Source: CAZJLP01 sp964546955
GTDB taxonomy: Bacteria; Verrucomicrobiota; Verrucomicrobiia; Opitutales; Opitutaceae
Direction: 5' to 3'
NCBI GenBank assembly: GCA_964546955.1
Contig: CAZJLP010000015.1
Location: 1-64,000 of the forward strand
Length of the DNA stretch: 64,000 nucleotides
Positions 39,671 to 48,999 of this stretch are shown piece after piece. The position numbers and the translations under genes were made by a program. How positions within the stretch are numbered: the first letter of the stretch is position 1; each line of letters begins with the position of its first letter. Below the pieces are notes generated by a model that was not told the DNA's origin, ran no database searches, and saw nothing but the letters and a program-made list of their open reading frames with translations.

Positions 39671-41112
39671 AGGCCGCGCATGCGACGCCGCGCCGCTTCG
39701 AATTCGCTCAAGGGTTCTTCCTGGGTGGTTTCAAACGGTTCAATTTTGTCACCCTCGTCTCCGCCGTCGTCTTCTTCATCATCCTCCTCGAATTCCTCTT
39801 CGTCGGCGGCATTTCCATTGAGCGAGGCGAGGCACAGGCCGGCGCCCATGACGGCAAATCCCAACAGCGTGGGCGGCGCCCATTGGTGCAGGATAATGCA
39901 GGGGGCCGCGGCGGCCCAGATCAGCAGAGGCAGGATATCGCGGTTCTGAGCCAGGGCGCGCCAGGAAAGGATGAGCAGATAACCCGCGATGCTGACGCGG
40001 AAAAGAATGAACGCTGCGCCCAGCGCCGGCCCGAGTTCCATGAAGGTCTTGCCCCACTCATCTTCGGCCAGCAGGAAGCCCATTTCACCGGTCAAGAGGC
40101 GCGCGCCGACATTGGACCCAACACCGATGCCGCGTCCGAACAAGTCAGCTTCAGAGGCANNNNNNNNNNNNNNNNNNNNNNNNNNNNNNNNNNNNNNNNN
40201 NNNNTGAATGGGGACGAAAAGGACGCTGAGCACCCGGTCCATCAAGCTCCCCCAGCCGCGGCCCTCGGATTCCAACGCGGCTGTGTTCCAGCGATCCATG
40301 AAGGTCTCGCGGGCCTCGTTGAACACGGGCAGAAAAGAAAGGCCGACGAGGAGGAAGACGGCCGCGATGCAGAAACGAAAGGACGTCGCATTGATGATAC
40401 CGGTGCGCAGGAGGCAGACGCCGAACGCGGCCAACACCACGAGGGTGGTGATCATGGTGCCTCGACTGATGGAGAGAAAAAGCGCGACAAAGATGGCGAG
40501 GCCGGTGGCGGTGACGGCCAGGATCCACCAAAAACGCCGCTCGATCGCCACGCGGTGAAGGAAAAATGCGGTGGCGAGCGGAAAAAACACCATCGGGCCG
40601 GTGATGAACGGGAAAAGCCCGGGCGGGCGAATACGCCCGGCGGCGCCGTAAATCTGCCCACCTTCATCGCTGCCCACCCCCTTGTTGATCGCGTCGGTGA
40701 TCGGGGCATAGAACTGTTTGGTCATCACCCACACCATGGGCAGCGTCATGAGGAGCACGAACATGCCGAGACGCTCGACGTCTTTCCGATCGAGAACCTC
40801 GGCCATGATCCAAATGAGCGGCAGGTGAAGATAGTTGGTGCGCAGGCCGTAGAGTGTCACCCAGACGTTGGTCTGGCCCGCGATATAGGCAAAAGCGAAG
40901 GACGCCCCCGCCAGCACCAACAACGTGACGATGAACGAATTTCGGGGGACGATTCCGCTGGCTACGGACAGGAAATAAATGCCCACGACCACCGGGTCTC
41001 GGATCACCAAGAGGGGATCGGAAAGACCGGGTAAGACCCATTTCCGAAGCGCTCCTTCGGTCAGAAGGAGAATCAGATAGGCCCAGATGCCCCATTTGAT
41101 AAAACGTATCAT
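39667..41112 (-). CDS. O-antigen ligase/polymerase-like membrane protein (interrupted by assembly gap)
   Basis: The 481-codon frame spans the N gap, whose 45-bp length keeps frame but may be arbitrary. About ten hydrophobic segments are visible. The N terminus has LLTEGALRKWVLPGLSDPLL, typical of Wzy/WaaL-like proteins in such loci, and a large loop contains ISRGTMITTL. After the gap come LFGRGIGVGSNVGARLL and more membrane helices. The C-terminal tail is unusual, with EEEFEEDDEEDDGGDEGDK, an acidic cytoplasmic stretch. It may polymerise or transfer the glycan, although the locus also has an ABC exporter. Residues encoded in the gap are unknown. Confidence 0.75.
   Translation of the reverse strand: MIRFIKWGIWAYLILLLTEGALRKWVLPGLSDPLLVIRDPVVVGIYFLSVASGIVPRNSFIVTLLVLAGASFAFAYIAGQTNVWVTLYGLRTNYLHLPLIWIMAEVLDRKDVERLGMFVLLMTLPMVWVMTKQFYAPITDAINKGVGSDEGGQIYGAAGRIRPPGLFPFITGPMVFFPLATAFFLHRVAIERRFWWILAVTATGLAIFVALFLSISRGTMITTLVVLAAFGVCLLRTGIINATSFRFCIAAVFLLVGLSFLPVFNEARETFMDRWNTAALESEGRGWGSLMDRVLSVLFVPIXXXXXXXXXXXXXXXXASEADLFGRGIGVGSNVGARLLTGEMGFLLAEDEWGKTFMELGPALGAAFILFRVSIAGYLLILSWRALAQNRDILPLLIWAAAAPCIILHQWAPPTLLGFAVMGAGLCLASLNGNAADEEEFEEDDEEDDGGDEGDKIEPFETTQEEPLSEFEAARRRMRGL
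40160..40204. other. Assembly gap (45 N)
   Basis: These 45 undetermined bases lie inside the ligase/polymerase-like gene. The true length is unknown, so the reading frame across it is not proven. Confidence 0.99.
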
Positions 41113-41169
41113 GGGAGCGGGCGGAGCCTAAGGTGAGTGGCGCGAGCGGTCATGACGGCGAGAGGTGAC

Positions 41170-42426
41170 TTAGGCGCGAGAGGCGACGGGTTGGCAAGCC
41201 CCGGCGACCCGCGCGGAGAGGCGATCTCCGTAAGTCTGCCAGGTGAAGGTTTTTGCCTTGGCGGCGGCGCGCGCGCCCATTTCGCGAATCAGATCCCGAT
41301 TCGTGCGCAGCAATTCCAGTTTTTCGACGATGGCTTCCGCGGAGCGAATCGGCACAATGAACCCTTCTACTCCGTCATCGATCAGGTCGGGGCCCGCGGT
41401 ATGTGGGGTTGTGAGGATAGGCAGCCCCATCGCCATCGCCTCCAGCAGCACCAATCCGAAGCCCTCGAACAGGGACGGAAAGACAAACACATCGTGCGCG
41501 GCCATTTCGGCCAGGACTTCGCCGTGCGGGCAGGAGGGAATCCATCGCACTTTGCGCAACGCGTCGTCCAGGGCCGGACACGGCTGAAGCGGCTTCGTGC
41601 CGATCACCGTGAGTTCGACCGCGGAGCCGAGCGTGCGACAGGCTTCGAACAGGTACGAGAGTCCTTTGCGTTGCCCTAACGATCCGACGAAAATAGCTCG
41701 CAACGGCGCACCGGACCGCGAGCTGCGCTCGGCCCGCTGCGGCGCGTTTGCCGGCCGGGGCGGGGAGCCATACGAGATCACCTCGATCGGTGCCCGGAGC
41801 GGCGGTGCAGATTGCAACGTTTTCAAGGTATACGAGCTTGCAACAAAGACGACGTCGGCAAGCGACAGTTCCTCATCTTTGCGTGCTGTTTTCGCCTCGC
41901 TGTCCTCATTGCCAATCAACGTCGATGCCCATTCCGGGTGTCGCTCGGCCTCTTCGCCGAGCAACTGACGGGCCGCGCGCCAGTACCCGATCGGAAGATC
42001 GTAAAACGTGCGCAGTCCGCGTTTTTTTGCCTCGCGAAACGAATGCGCGGCGCCGTCCTCGTATGCGTAAACCCCGCTGAATCCGGGACGGGCGGCGCGG
42101 CGGCTCACGCGCCGATCGAGCGAGCGATACACTGCGTCCACGCTGAGCGGACCCACTTCGTGGCGCGCGAGATTGCCCAGGCCGAACCGGTGGGCGAAGA
42201 GGCGGCCGAATTCATAATACGGATACGTATGCAGATGGGGTTGGAGTTCGGCCGCGAAGGAGCGGCGCGAAAGCTGGGTCCGGGCGGAGGCGGGAAGCAG
42301 CCGGGTGAAGGGGCCTCCGCGATAGTTGACGCACGTCCAGAATTCGCCGAGCAGGCCCGCGCGCTGGAGGCCGAGGGCGGCGTGGCGCACGTTCGCGTTG
42401 CCGGTCGGATGGGAGAAAAGAATCAT
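41170..42426 (-). CDS. Glycosyltransferase family 4
   Basis: The 418-residue GT-B enzyme starts MILFSHPTGNANVRHAALGL. The acceptor half has YEDGAAHSFREAKKRGLRTF and the donor half has RAIFVGSLGQRKGLSYLFEA, then HGEVLAEMAAHDVFVFPSLF and EGFGLVLLEAMAMGLPI with the EX7E pair. This group often transfers sugars in capsular polysaccharide loci. It lies 15 bp downstream of the GT61 gene. Confidence 0.88.
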   Translation of the reverse strand: MILFSHPTGNANVRHAALGLQRAGLLGEFWTCVNYRGGPFTRLLPASARTQLSRRSFAAELQPHLHTYPYYEFGRLFAHRFGLGNLARHEVGPLSVDAVYRSLDRRVSRRAARPGFSGVYAYEDGAAHSFREAKKRGLRTFYDLPIGYWRAARQLLGEEAERHPEWASTLIGNEDSEAKTARKDEELSLADVVFVASSYTLKTLQSAPPLRAPIEVISYGSPPRPANAPQRAERSSRSGAPLRAIFVGSLGQRKGLSYLFEACRTLGSAVELTVIGTKPLQPCPALDDALRKVRWIPSCPHGEVLAEMAAHDVFVFPSLFEGFGLVLLEAMAMGLPILTTPHTAGPDLIDDGVEGFIVPIRSAEAIVEKLELLRTNRDLIREMGARAAAKAKTFTWQTYGDRLSARVAGACQPVASRA

Positions 42427-42441
42427 GAGCCTTCGGCGGGA

Positions 42442-43635
42442 TTAGGATACCAGCTCGTCCACGACCTGTTTCAATAAATCGACGTCGAGGTCGATGTCCG
42501 CTTTGATTTCCCGCGGAAGCGTGCCGGGCGGCGGGCGGGGTCCGCGGCCGATCAGTCCCGTGAAACCCAACCCCACGTTGCAAGCGATCATCCAGTTGTA
42601 CCCGACCACCCAGCCCGGCGCGAAGAATTCCACGACCCGCGCGGCGCGGTTGGCGAAGATGAGGTTGGCGAGGGCGGAACCGTTGGGCCCGACGATGATG
42701 GAGGCTTCGGAGAAGACACGGGCCTGTTCCGCCACGGTCAGGTCGGACATCGCGACTTCCTCAAACCCGTGTTCGCGCAGGTAGGGGAGGAAATCCGCCT
42801 CGTTGAGCACGCGACGAAAAGCGGCGTCGCGCCGGCTGATGTAGAGCCGGCGGGTGGCTTGCTGGGGGGACGGTTCCTGCGGCAGGTAAAGCCGGCGCAC
42901 GAATTCCGTGTCAGTGCGCGGCACCCGCGTATTGTCGAGGCGCACGGAGGGCACCACGAGGGACTCCGCCTGGAGATGGAGATCGTCGTGAACTTGAATC
43001 AGTTTCTCGGCATCGAGTCCGATCCGCGCGAACGCTTCCCGCTGGTAGGGCAGCCCGCGGTCCTTGATCAGCACGTGATCGAAGTCGCGCAAGCGGAACC
43101 CGGCGCGCTCGACCAAGCCGGTCCGGGGCAGCATGTCGCAGGTCCAATGATGATAATTGGTGGTGGCCTCCGGCGTCACGAGGGACAGCGTGCGTCCGGG
43201 GAGCCAGCGCGGCTTGGGCAGGTGGGACCGGACATACGCGCTGTGCAGATCGGGCCCCCAGACGTCCTTCGACAGCTCCGGGACCAAGTGGCCGTCCTGC
43301 GTGAACACGTTGCCGCCGTAATAGCCCCAAAAACGCCCGCGGTCGATTTCCGCCACGAAGGAGGCGGGCGCCACGCCGCGATGTTCCTTGCGAAACGTCT
43401 CGTGCATTTCCGACTCGCCCGGCAGGTGCGGCAAGGGCCGGTCGTAAGGCTCCTCCGGGTGCACGAGTCGCACGCGCACCCCATGCTCCTGCGAGGTGCG
43501 CAGGGCGAAGCGGTCGTTGTGCGGCAGGTGCAGGCAGCTGCGCGTCCAGGCAAACTCGCGCAGGCAGGCCAGCGTGTGCACGCGCCCGATCCGCACTTGT
43601 TTCTCGGCGTGCTTGAGAATCCGTCGTAATTTCAT
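42442..43635 (-). CDS. Glycosyltransferase family 61 (DUF563)
   Basis: The 397-residue protein is of the GT61 family, known mostly from plant xylan arabinosyl- and xylosyltransferases and also found in bacterial surface-glycan loci. Signature segments are TTNYHHWTCDMLPRTGLVER, DHVLIKDRGLPYQREAF, LYISRRDAAFRRVLNEADF and the C-terminal SEASIIVGPNGSALANLIFA. No signal peptide is visible. The start is ATG at 43635. Adjacent genes flank it at 15-25 bp spacing, so it is part of the operon. Confidence 0.88.
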   Translation of the reverse strand: MKLRRILKHAEKQVRIGRVHTLACLREFAWTRSCLHLPHNDRFALRTSQEHGVRVRLVHPEEPYDRPLPHLPGESEMHETFRKEHRGVAPASFVAEIDRGRFWGYYGGNVFTQDGHLVPELSKDVWGPDLHSAYVRSHLPKPRWLPGRTLSLVTPEATTNYHHWTCDMLPRTGLVERAGFRLRDFDHVLIKDRGLPYQREAFARIGLDAEKLIQVHDDLHLQAESLVVPSVRLDNTRVPRTDTEFVRRLYLPQEPSPQQATRRLYISRRDAAFRRVLNEADFLPYLREHGFEEVAMSDLTVAEQARVFSEASIIVGPNGSALANLIFANRAARVVEFFAPGWVVGYNWMIACNVGLGFTGLIGRGPRPPPGTLPREIKADIDLDVDLLKQVVDELVS

Positions 43636-43660
43636 GAATACAGGGCGGGGCGTGCGCCGG

Positions 43661-44545
43661 TCACAGCGCGATCTTGGTCTGCGCGGGCGAGGCGAGGGAT
43701 GACCGAAGATATTTGTAGTAGAAGCTGTAGAGGAAGGTCGGCGTCATCGCGCGCAACACCTGAAGGTAGAAGCGCCGGTTCCGCCAGAGGCTGATCGGGC
43801 GGAAACCGCGTTCCGCGCAAAAACGGTTGAAGACGCGGGTCCGCTTGAGCGTCTCGTTCATTTGTCCGGTCCGGGCCAGCAGCATGACCGTGTAGGAACG
43901 CGGGTGGCGGCGCCAGATCGACAACGGGGTGGTAAGGGTGAGCACCCGTCCGTAAAGAGGCGCGAACATGCCGAGCCGGGTGTCGAGCGCCAGTTCGATA
44001 TTGTCCGAATAGTCGAGGGGCAGCACCGCCTCGAGAAAACTGCGGGAGAACGCGAGGGCGCTGGTTGGGTAGTAAAAATCCACGTCATGCCGGCGGTAGG
44101 TCGCCTCGAGGTAGTCCGGCAGATGTTTCATCGGGTTGAAGTTGTCCCCCAGGAGGTTCCCGCTGGGATCGATTTCCTGCAGGGGAGCCTGAATGCACGC
44201 CGCGTCGCGATGCTGTTCGAACGCCGCGAGGTACTCGCCGATCTTGGTCGGATGAAAACAATCGTCGCCGTCGAGGAGAAAAATCAGATCCCCCTTGCTG
44301 CGGAGGAAAGCCTGGTACACCGCGTTGGCCTGGGCCGCGCGCGAGCCGAGCCCGGTCCGGGCGCCCTCGATCAGCACGATGCGGTTTCCATAGCTGCGTA
44401 GGATCGAGACGCTTTCGTCCGAACTCCCGTCGTCGTAAACGATGACCTCGTCCGCGAGATGAGTTTGGTTCAACGCGGAGTCCACGCACGCCCTGAGGTA
44501 GGGACCGTTGTTGTAGTTATTGATGAGGACGGAGGTCAGGATCAC
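43661..44545 (-). CDS. Glycosyltransferase family 2
   Basis: The 294-residue GT-A inverting glycosyltransferase has LINNYNNGPYLRACVDSAL, then DGSSDESVSILRSYGNRIVL and the metal motif LDGDDCFHPTK (DxD). The second half has YYPTSALAFSRSFLEAVLP and a C-terminal Tyr-rich helix. The GTG start is 22 bp from the preceding gene on the same strand. Sugar specificity cannot be read from the sequence. Confidence 0.88.
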   Translation of the reverse strand: MILTSVLINNYNNGPYLRACVDSALNQTHLADEVIVYDDGSSDESVSILRSYGNRIVLIEGARTGLGSRAAQANAVYQAFLRSKGDLIFLLDGDDCFHPTKIGEYLAAFEQHRDAACIQAPLQEIDPSGNLLGDNFNPMKHLPDYLEATYRRHDVDFYYPTSALAFSRSFLEAVLPLDYSDNIELALDTRLGMFAPLYGRVLTLTTPLSIWRRHPRSYTVMLLARTGQMNETLKRTRVFNRFCAERGFRPISLWRNRRFYLQVLRAMTPTFLYSFYYKYLRSSLASPAQTKIAL

Positions 44546-44567
44546 GGCCGGAGGCGAAAGGCGTCGC

Positions 44568-45665
44568 TCAATTAGATTTTTTCTCCAGGTAGTCGAACCA
44601 AGCGCGCGAAACCACCTCCGGCGCGAAACGTTCGTCGTAGACCGCTCGCTGCGCCTTGCGTGAGGTTATGCCGCCGCGGATACGTTGCACCAGGCTCAGC
44701 ACTTGCGCAAGGACGGCGGACTCGTCGGCGGGGTTCTCCACCAGGACGCAATTGGCCGGGCTGATCGCGATCTCCCGCGTGCCGCCGCGATCGCTCGCGA
44801 TCCAGGGCAGGCCGGCGGACAGCGCCTCAATCAGGCTGAGGGGCATCCCTTCGTTGTGCAGGCTGAAAAGCGCGAGCGCATCGAGACCCAGCAGGATGCG
44901 GCCGTACGCCTTCAGGTCGGTATAGGGGCCGTGATATGTCAGGTTGGGGAAAGCCTTGAAGTGTTCCTTCGAGTAGTCGCCGGAGCCATAAATCTCCCAA
45001 GTGACTGCGCCTTGCAGCTCGGGACGCTGACTGAGCCGGCAGAGCATATCGATCCCCTTGGTCGCGACGAGGCGGCCCGCGAAGCCGAATTTGAGCGGTT
45101 GATCGGGTCGCACCGGTTTCTCCGCGACCTGCTCGCGGGCCACGGGACAGGCGGTGAAATAGGGGAGAAAGCGCGCGCTGTTTCGCGCGAGGGCGGATTG
45201 GATATTGGCGCGCGTCGCTTCGCTGCAGGCGACAATCTCAGGCGCGCGGGCCAGCACCCGGCGGAAGCCGTCGGCCCAGGTGCGCTGCTCCGCAGCGTCG
45301 GCCGCCGTGTGGTGGTGATGGAGGATGCGCGAGCGGGAGCGCGCGGCCGACCAGACGATCCTGGCCGCTGCGCTTTGGCCGTTGGTGTAGATGACGTCCC
45401 AGGCCTTCCGCCGGGCGCCGATCGTCTGACGAAACAGCCAAAGCGCCTTCTGATACTTCTTTGCTTCGCCGCGCGTTCGCCCGAGCTCGCGAAAATCCAC
45501 TCCTGCCGTGATCAGCTGCGTCCGTGTTTCGGCATTGAGGGAATTGCTGGTGGTCAGCAGCCGGACGTGGTGGCCGCGGCGGACCGCTTCCTGCGCAAGC
45601 TCGCAAACATGGCGCTCCATGCCTCCGTACGCTGCCATCTGGGGGACATAAAACAATAGGTTCAC
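44568..45665 (-). CDS. Glycosyltransferase family 4
   Basis: The 365-residue GT-B enzyme opens MNLLFYVPQMAAYGGMERHV. Then come IVACSEATRANIQSAL, LKFGFAGRLVATKGIDMLCR, ALFSLHNEGMPLSLIEALSA and a final SRAWFDYLEKKSN. The GTG start overlaps the stop of the upstream gene by 4 bp (45662-45665), which implies coupled translation. It is a clean GT4 member of unknown specificity. Confidence 0.88.
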   Translation of the reverse strand: MNLLFYVPQMAAYGGMERHVCELAQEAVRRGHHVRLLTTSNSLNAETRTQLITAGVDFRELGRTRGEAKKYQKALWLFRQTIGARRKAWDVIYTNGQSAAARIVWSAARSRSRILHHHHTAADAAEQRTWADGFRRVLARAPEIVACSEATRANIQSALARNSARFLPYFTACPVAREQVAEKPVRPDQPLKFGFAGRLVATKGIDMLCRLSQRPELQGAVTWEIYGSGDYSKEHFKAFPNLTYHGPYTDLKAYGRILLGLDALALFSLHNEGMPLSLIEALSAGLPWIASDRGGTREIAISPANCVLVENPADESAVLAQVLSLVQRIRGGITSRKAQRAVYDERFAPEVVSRAWFDYLEKKSN

Positions 45666-46813
45666 AGGTCGGATGGGTGGCTGGAATACACCCCCGCAAA
45701 GCTATCGAGAAAGAGGTTGGCAACGACGGGAAGACGGGGAGACGGACCGCTGCGGCGGGCTAGGCGCCCCGCCATCAATTCTGGCGGCATCTGGGAAAGT
45801 TTAAGCACAAGGGGATCGATCGGCGGGACAAGAATCGGATTTTTGCGAAGCGTCCAGTCGTCGCGCGGAGCGATGACGGGCAGGCCGTGGTCCAGCATGG
45901 CCGCGACAGCGCCGCTCTTGCCCAGCAGAGCCCAGGGATGCGTGGCGATGCCGAAATCAATGATCTGCAGGAGACGCGACACTTCGTCGGGCGATTTCTC
46001 GCCGACGACGACTGCCTCGAGCTTCCCTTTGTAATGCCGGTTTAGCAGGGCAAACGTTTCTTCGCCGTGCGGACCGATCCGCCCGATCCCCAGGATGCGA
46101 AGGCGGCGTCCGGAAGCTCGCGCGCCCGCGAGGAGACTTTCGACGCACTCCTGGATTTTGAACTGAGGGTGAACCGTGCCGAAAATGCCGCCAATCCACT
46201 CCGCTTTTTTCGCGGGAGGACCCGCCACGATTTCTTTCACGGGCACGTTTCCGAACAGTGGGAGGATCTCGGCGTGGCAATCCTCGCGCTCCAGGACCGT
46301 CTTGTACACGACATTGCTGGTGTGGAGAATCACCGGCCGGATGCTCCGAAGAAAGCCGAGCAAGGCGCGCCGCTGCATGAAACCGTAGGCGCGATTCTTC
46401 AGCGGTTCCCCCTGTGACAAACCGATCCACAGTTCATGCAGCATCGCGTGCACATGCCGGCCCTGGCTGAGGGACGAAAAGGCCCACAGTTCGTGGGGCA
46501 CGACCCCCTTGGGGTGAAAGCCGTAGGGCACCACGTGCCAGCTCAGCCAGTCGGGTTGAAAATCATTCACGTATTGTTGGGTGATCGCGTAACGGTTCTC
46601 CCAACTCAAGCCGGGCACCAGGCGGAGCGAGTCGATCTTATGGACGGCACCTTCCTGGACATCGGTGCAGGGGGTGTCCAAGTGCTCGTCGTTCAGCGCG
46701 ACGAGCCGGCACTCATGCCCTGCGGAGACGCAGGCGTCCGCCAGGAGGCGGACGTAGTCTCCCACGCCGTCGCGGCCCGGTTCGAGCGAGGAGCAGAGGA
46801 AGAGGATTTTCAT
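45662..46813 (-). CDS. Putative GT-B glycosyltransferase
   Basis: The protein is 383 residues from the ATG at 46813 (MKILFLCSSLEPGRDGVGDY). An upstream extension to 46915 was rejected. The GVGDYVRLLADACVSAGHEC loop and GGIFGTVHPQFKIQECVESL, LRILGIGRIGPHGEETFALL suggest a GT-B fold. The usual GT4 EX7E segment is degenerate (IATHPWALLGKSGAVAAMLD), so family and activity are less certain than for its neighbours. It is in operon context with the GT4 downstream, overlapping it by 4 bp. Confidence 0.72.
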   Translation of the reverse strand: MKILFLCSSLEPGRDGVGDYVRLLADACVSAGHECRLVALNDEHLDTPCTDVQEGAVHKIDSLRLVPGLSWENRYAITQQYVNDFQPDWLSWHVVPYGFHPKGVVPHELWAFSSLSQGRHVHAMLHELWIGLSQGEPLKNRAYGFMQRRALLGFLRSIRPVILHTSNVVYKTVLEREDCHAEILPLFGNVPVKEIVAGPPAKKAEWIGGIFGTVHPQFKIQECVESLLAGARASGRRLRILGIGRIGPHGEETFALLNRHYKGKLEAVVVGEKSPDEVSRLLQIIDFGIATHPWALLGKSGAVAAMLDHGLPVIAPRDDWTLRKNPILVPPIDPLVLKLSQMPPELMAGRLARRSGPSPRLPVVANLFLDSFAGVYSSHPSDL

Positions 46814-46877
46814 CGGCTGGGGGCAGACACGTGATTGGTCTGGGCGTTTCGTGCGAGGTGAACGCGGGTTGTGAAAG

Positions 46878-47813
46878 TCAGGTGCGCCGATGGAAGCGGC
46901 CGATAAAGGCCGCAATTTTCAAAGTGAACTCAAGCCAGGCGCGTTGCGAGGGCGCAAAGACTTGGATCGGCTGGTGGACGTGCTGGAAGAACGATTTTAC
47001 TGCCAGCGAAGGGGGATATCCGCTCAGCGCCTGATGCACGAAGCCCCCTCGCCAGGGCTTGCGACCGCCAATAGCATGCGAAAGCAAATGCCCGCCTGGT
47101 GCGAAATCCATCCCTTCGGGTCCCGTGCCGTTCACGGTTACATCCATGCACATTAACGCCATGTTCAGCGCATCCTGATCGGTCGAGTGGAACAAGGAAT
47201 TTGCCCCTCCGTGCTTCAGCACGGTCAGCGAGCCGGTGGCTTCCCCGATTCGATCGATGAGCCGACTCCACAGCGCCAGGAATTCGCGCGACGCGAGCGG
47301 AACGCCGATGAACCCCCCCGAATAATAACGTGTGTGGTGGAGCGCTTTTACTTCGATCGCCTGGCTTTTAAGCCAGGCGGCCCAGCCGAGGCGCAAAGGA
47401 TGGCGGACAGGCAGATAGTAGTTCACGTCCTCGCACAGCGCGATCCCGTCTTCGCCCCAGCGCTCGATCACTTCCCACGGACATTTGACGACGATATCCG
47501 GATCGAAATAGAAAAATTTTTCCGCCCCGGCCGCCGGGCCCTCCCGCCACATCTCGAGCATGAAGCTCGGTTTGTAGTTGGTGAAATGCATCTCCGTCTT
47601 CACGGGAACAAACCACACTTCACATCCTTGGCCGAGATCGAGGACTCGAGCGCCTTTTTCGGTCTCGCGACCGGGCGCGCCCCAGGGCGGCAGCTCGCCG
47701 CGATACCCACAGATCACACGGCCGCGAAAACCCGCCGCATGGACGGAGTTGACGAGAGCGGCGGCCCCGAGGTGATAATGGCCTTCAAAGAGGGTGCAAA
47801 GAGCGGAGGTCAT
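46878..47813 (-). CDS. GT8-like glycosyltransferase
   Basis: The 311-residue protein starts at the ATG at 47813 (MTSALCTLFEGHYHLGAAAL); 31 upstream codons overlap the next gene and were excluded. It resembles nucleotide-diphospho-sugar transferases of the GT8/GT-A type: FYFDPDIVVKCPWEVIERWG carries the DxD metal motif, with YNYK-like KTEMHFTNYKPSFMLEMW before it and FHSTDQDALNMALM later. The family match is from motifs only. Confidence 0.72.
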   Translation of the reverse strand: MTSALCTLFEGHYHLGAAALVNSVHAAGFRGRVICGYRGELPPWGAPGRETEKGARVLDLGQGCEVWFVPVKTEMHFTNYKPSFMLEMWREGPAAGAEKFFYFDPDIVVKCPWEVIERWGEDGIALCEDVNYYLPVRHPLRLGWAAWLKSQAIEVKALHHTRYYSGGFIGVPLASREFLALWSRLIDRIGEATGSLTVLKHGGANSLFHSTDQDALNMALMCMDVTVNGTGPEGMDFAPGGHLLSHAIGGRKPWRGGFVHQALSGYPPSLAVKSFFQHVHQPIQVFAPSQRAWLEFTLKIAAFIGRFHRRT

Positions 47814-47841
47814 GGCGGCGGAGCGGGGGAGCCGATTCGCG

Positions 47842-48756
47842 TTAGGCGGCGAAGGGCTGAAGGCTTTGGCCGCAACGGCGGGCTTGGAAAGCGGCCAGCC
47901 AGGCAAAGGCCAGGTATTTGGGATGCCGGCGGAGGCTCCACGCGCGTTCGAAAAATCCCCAGGCTCGCCCTGGTTCCGCGCTGAGATGGATGCGGCCCGC
48001 CGCTTCGCACAAGCCGGCCGTGCGCGCCCTGCGAATGTCCAGGCTCAACGCGGGCCAGTCGAAATGTTTCGCATAAGCGCGAGCGGCGGCGATGGACATC
48101 GGCCCCCCCTGGTTTGATAACGCGCCTGCGTGTTTCCGATAGCGGCAGGTGTCGGTCCCGGAAAACGCGAAAGCCACCCCGCCTTTCGCCGCCCGGAACC
48201 AAAGCTCCAGGTCCTCGCAGTAGCGGAACGATGTATCGTAAACACCGATACGATCGAACACCGTCTTGCGCACGAGGACGGATGAGGGCTGGATCACGTA
48301 GGTGCCCGCGTAGAGCGAAACCGGAAATTGCGCCAGCTGCTCGGGCGAAGGCCGCCGGCACTCCAGGGTGGCGCCGGTCTCGCTGTCGAAAAGAATCGAG
48401 CCGGAATGCACGAAGTCGGCCCCGGTAGCGGCCTGAGTCGACAGGAGCGTTTCCAGGTGAGCGGGTTCCCAGGCGTCATCGGCGTCGAGCAGGGCGATGA
48501 ATTCGCCCCGGGCCGCCGCGATGCCCGTGTTGCGGGTTGCGGGAAGGCCCTGATTGACCTCATGACGCTGGTAGAGCACGCGTTGCGCCACGGAGGCAGC
48601 GAACTGACGAACGATGTCTTCGGCGCGATCTCGCGATCCGTCCTCGGTCACGATCACTTCCCAGTCCGTGAACGTCTGCACGCGTACGCTCGCCAGCGCG
48701 GCGTCCAGGTACTTGTCGGCTTTGTAAGCCGGGATACAGATGCTGATCAGCGGCAT
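47842..48756 (-). CDS. Glycosyltransferase family 2 (paralogue A)
   Basis: The 304-residue GT-A enzyme starts at the ATG at 48756 (MPLISICIPAYKADKYLDAA). Further motifs are VIVTEDGSRDRAEDIVRQF, GLPATRNTGIAAARGEFIAL and LDADDAWEPAHL, with the DxD. It is highly similar in layout to the products at 49964-50878 and 51027-51917 and seems to derive from local duplication. The upstream 243-bp gap (48757-48999) includes an inverted repeat. Confidence 0.88.
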   Translation of the reverse strand: MPLISICIPAYKADKYLDAALASVRVQTFTDWEVIVTEDGSRDRAEDIVRQFAASVAQRVLYQRHEVNQGLPATRNTGIAAARGEFIALLDADDAWEPAHLETLLSTQAATGADFVHSGSILFDSETGATLECRRPSPEQLAQFPVSLYAGTYVIQPSSVLVRKTVFDRIGVYDTSFRYCEDLELWFRAAKGGVAFAFSGTDTCRYRKHAGALSNQGGPMSIAAARAYAKHFDWPALSLDIRRARTAGLCEAAGRIHLSAEPGRAWGFFERAWSLRRHPKYLAFAWLAAFQARRCGQSLQPFAA

Positions 48757-48877
48757 GGGTGCTGCAGATGTTATCCCAACTGTGTCCATTCCGGCATCGC
48801 GTTAAAGGGCGCGCACGCCTTTGGACTGCCGGTCTGTGAATAACTTGCAAACATGCCAGAATAAAGAGGCCAAAATG

Positions 48878-48911
48878 CGGTCAACTCCAGTTATTTTCGG
48901 CCGGTTGACCG
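48878..48911. promoter_or_regulatory. Inverted repeat in a rare gap of the polysaccharide locus
   Basis: CGGTCAAC (48878-48885) and GTTGACCG (48904-48911) are perfect inverse copies separated by 18 bp. They lie in the 243-bp AT-rich gap (48757-48999) before the GT2 gene, one of the largest gaps in the locus. A nearby TTAAGCTTAA palindrome (about 48955) adds to the regulatory look. It may mark an internal promoter and operator for the genes reading left. Confidence 0.35.
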
Positions 48912-48999
48912 AAATCAGGCCGCCGCCTGAGGCAGGGGCCGTCCGTTCCTTTAAGCTTAAGGTATTTAAAAGCTTACGGAATCCGCGTACTCGCGAAAT

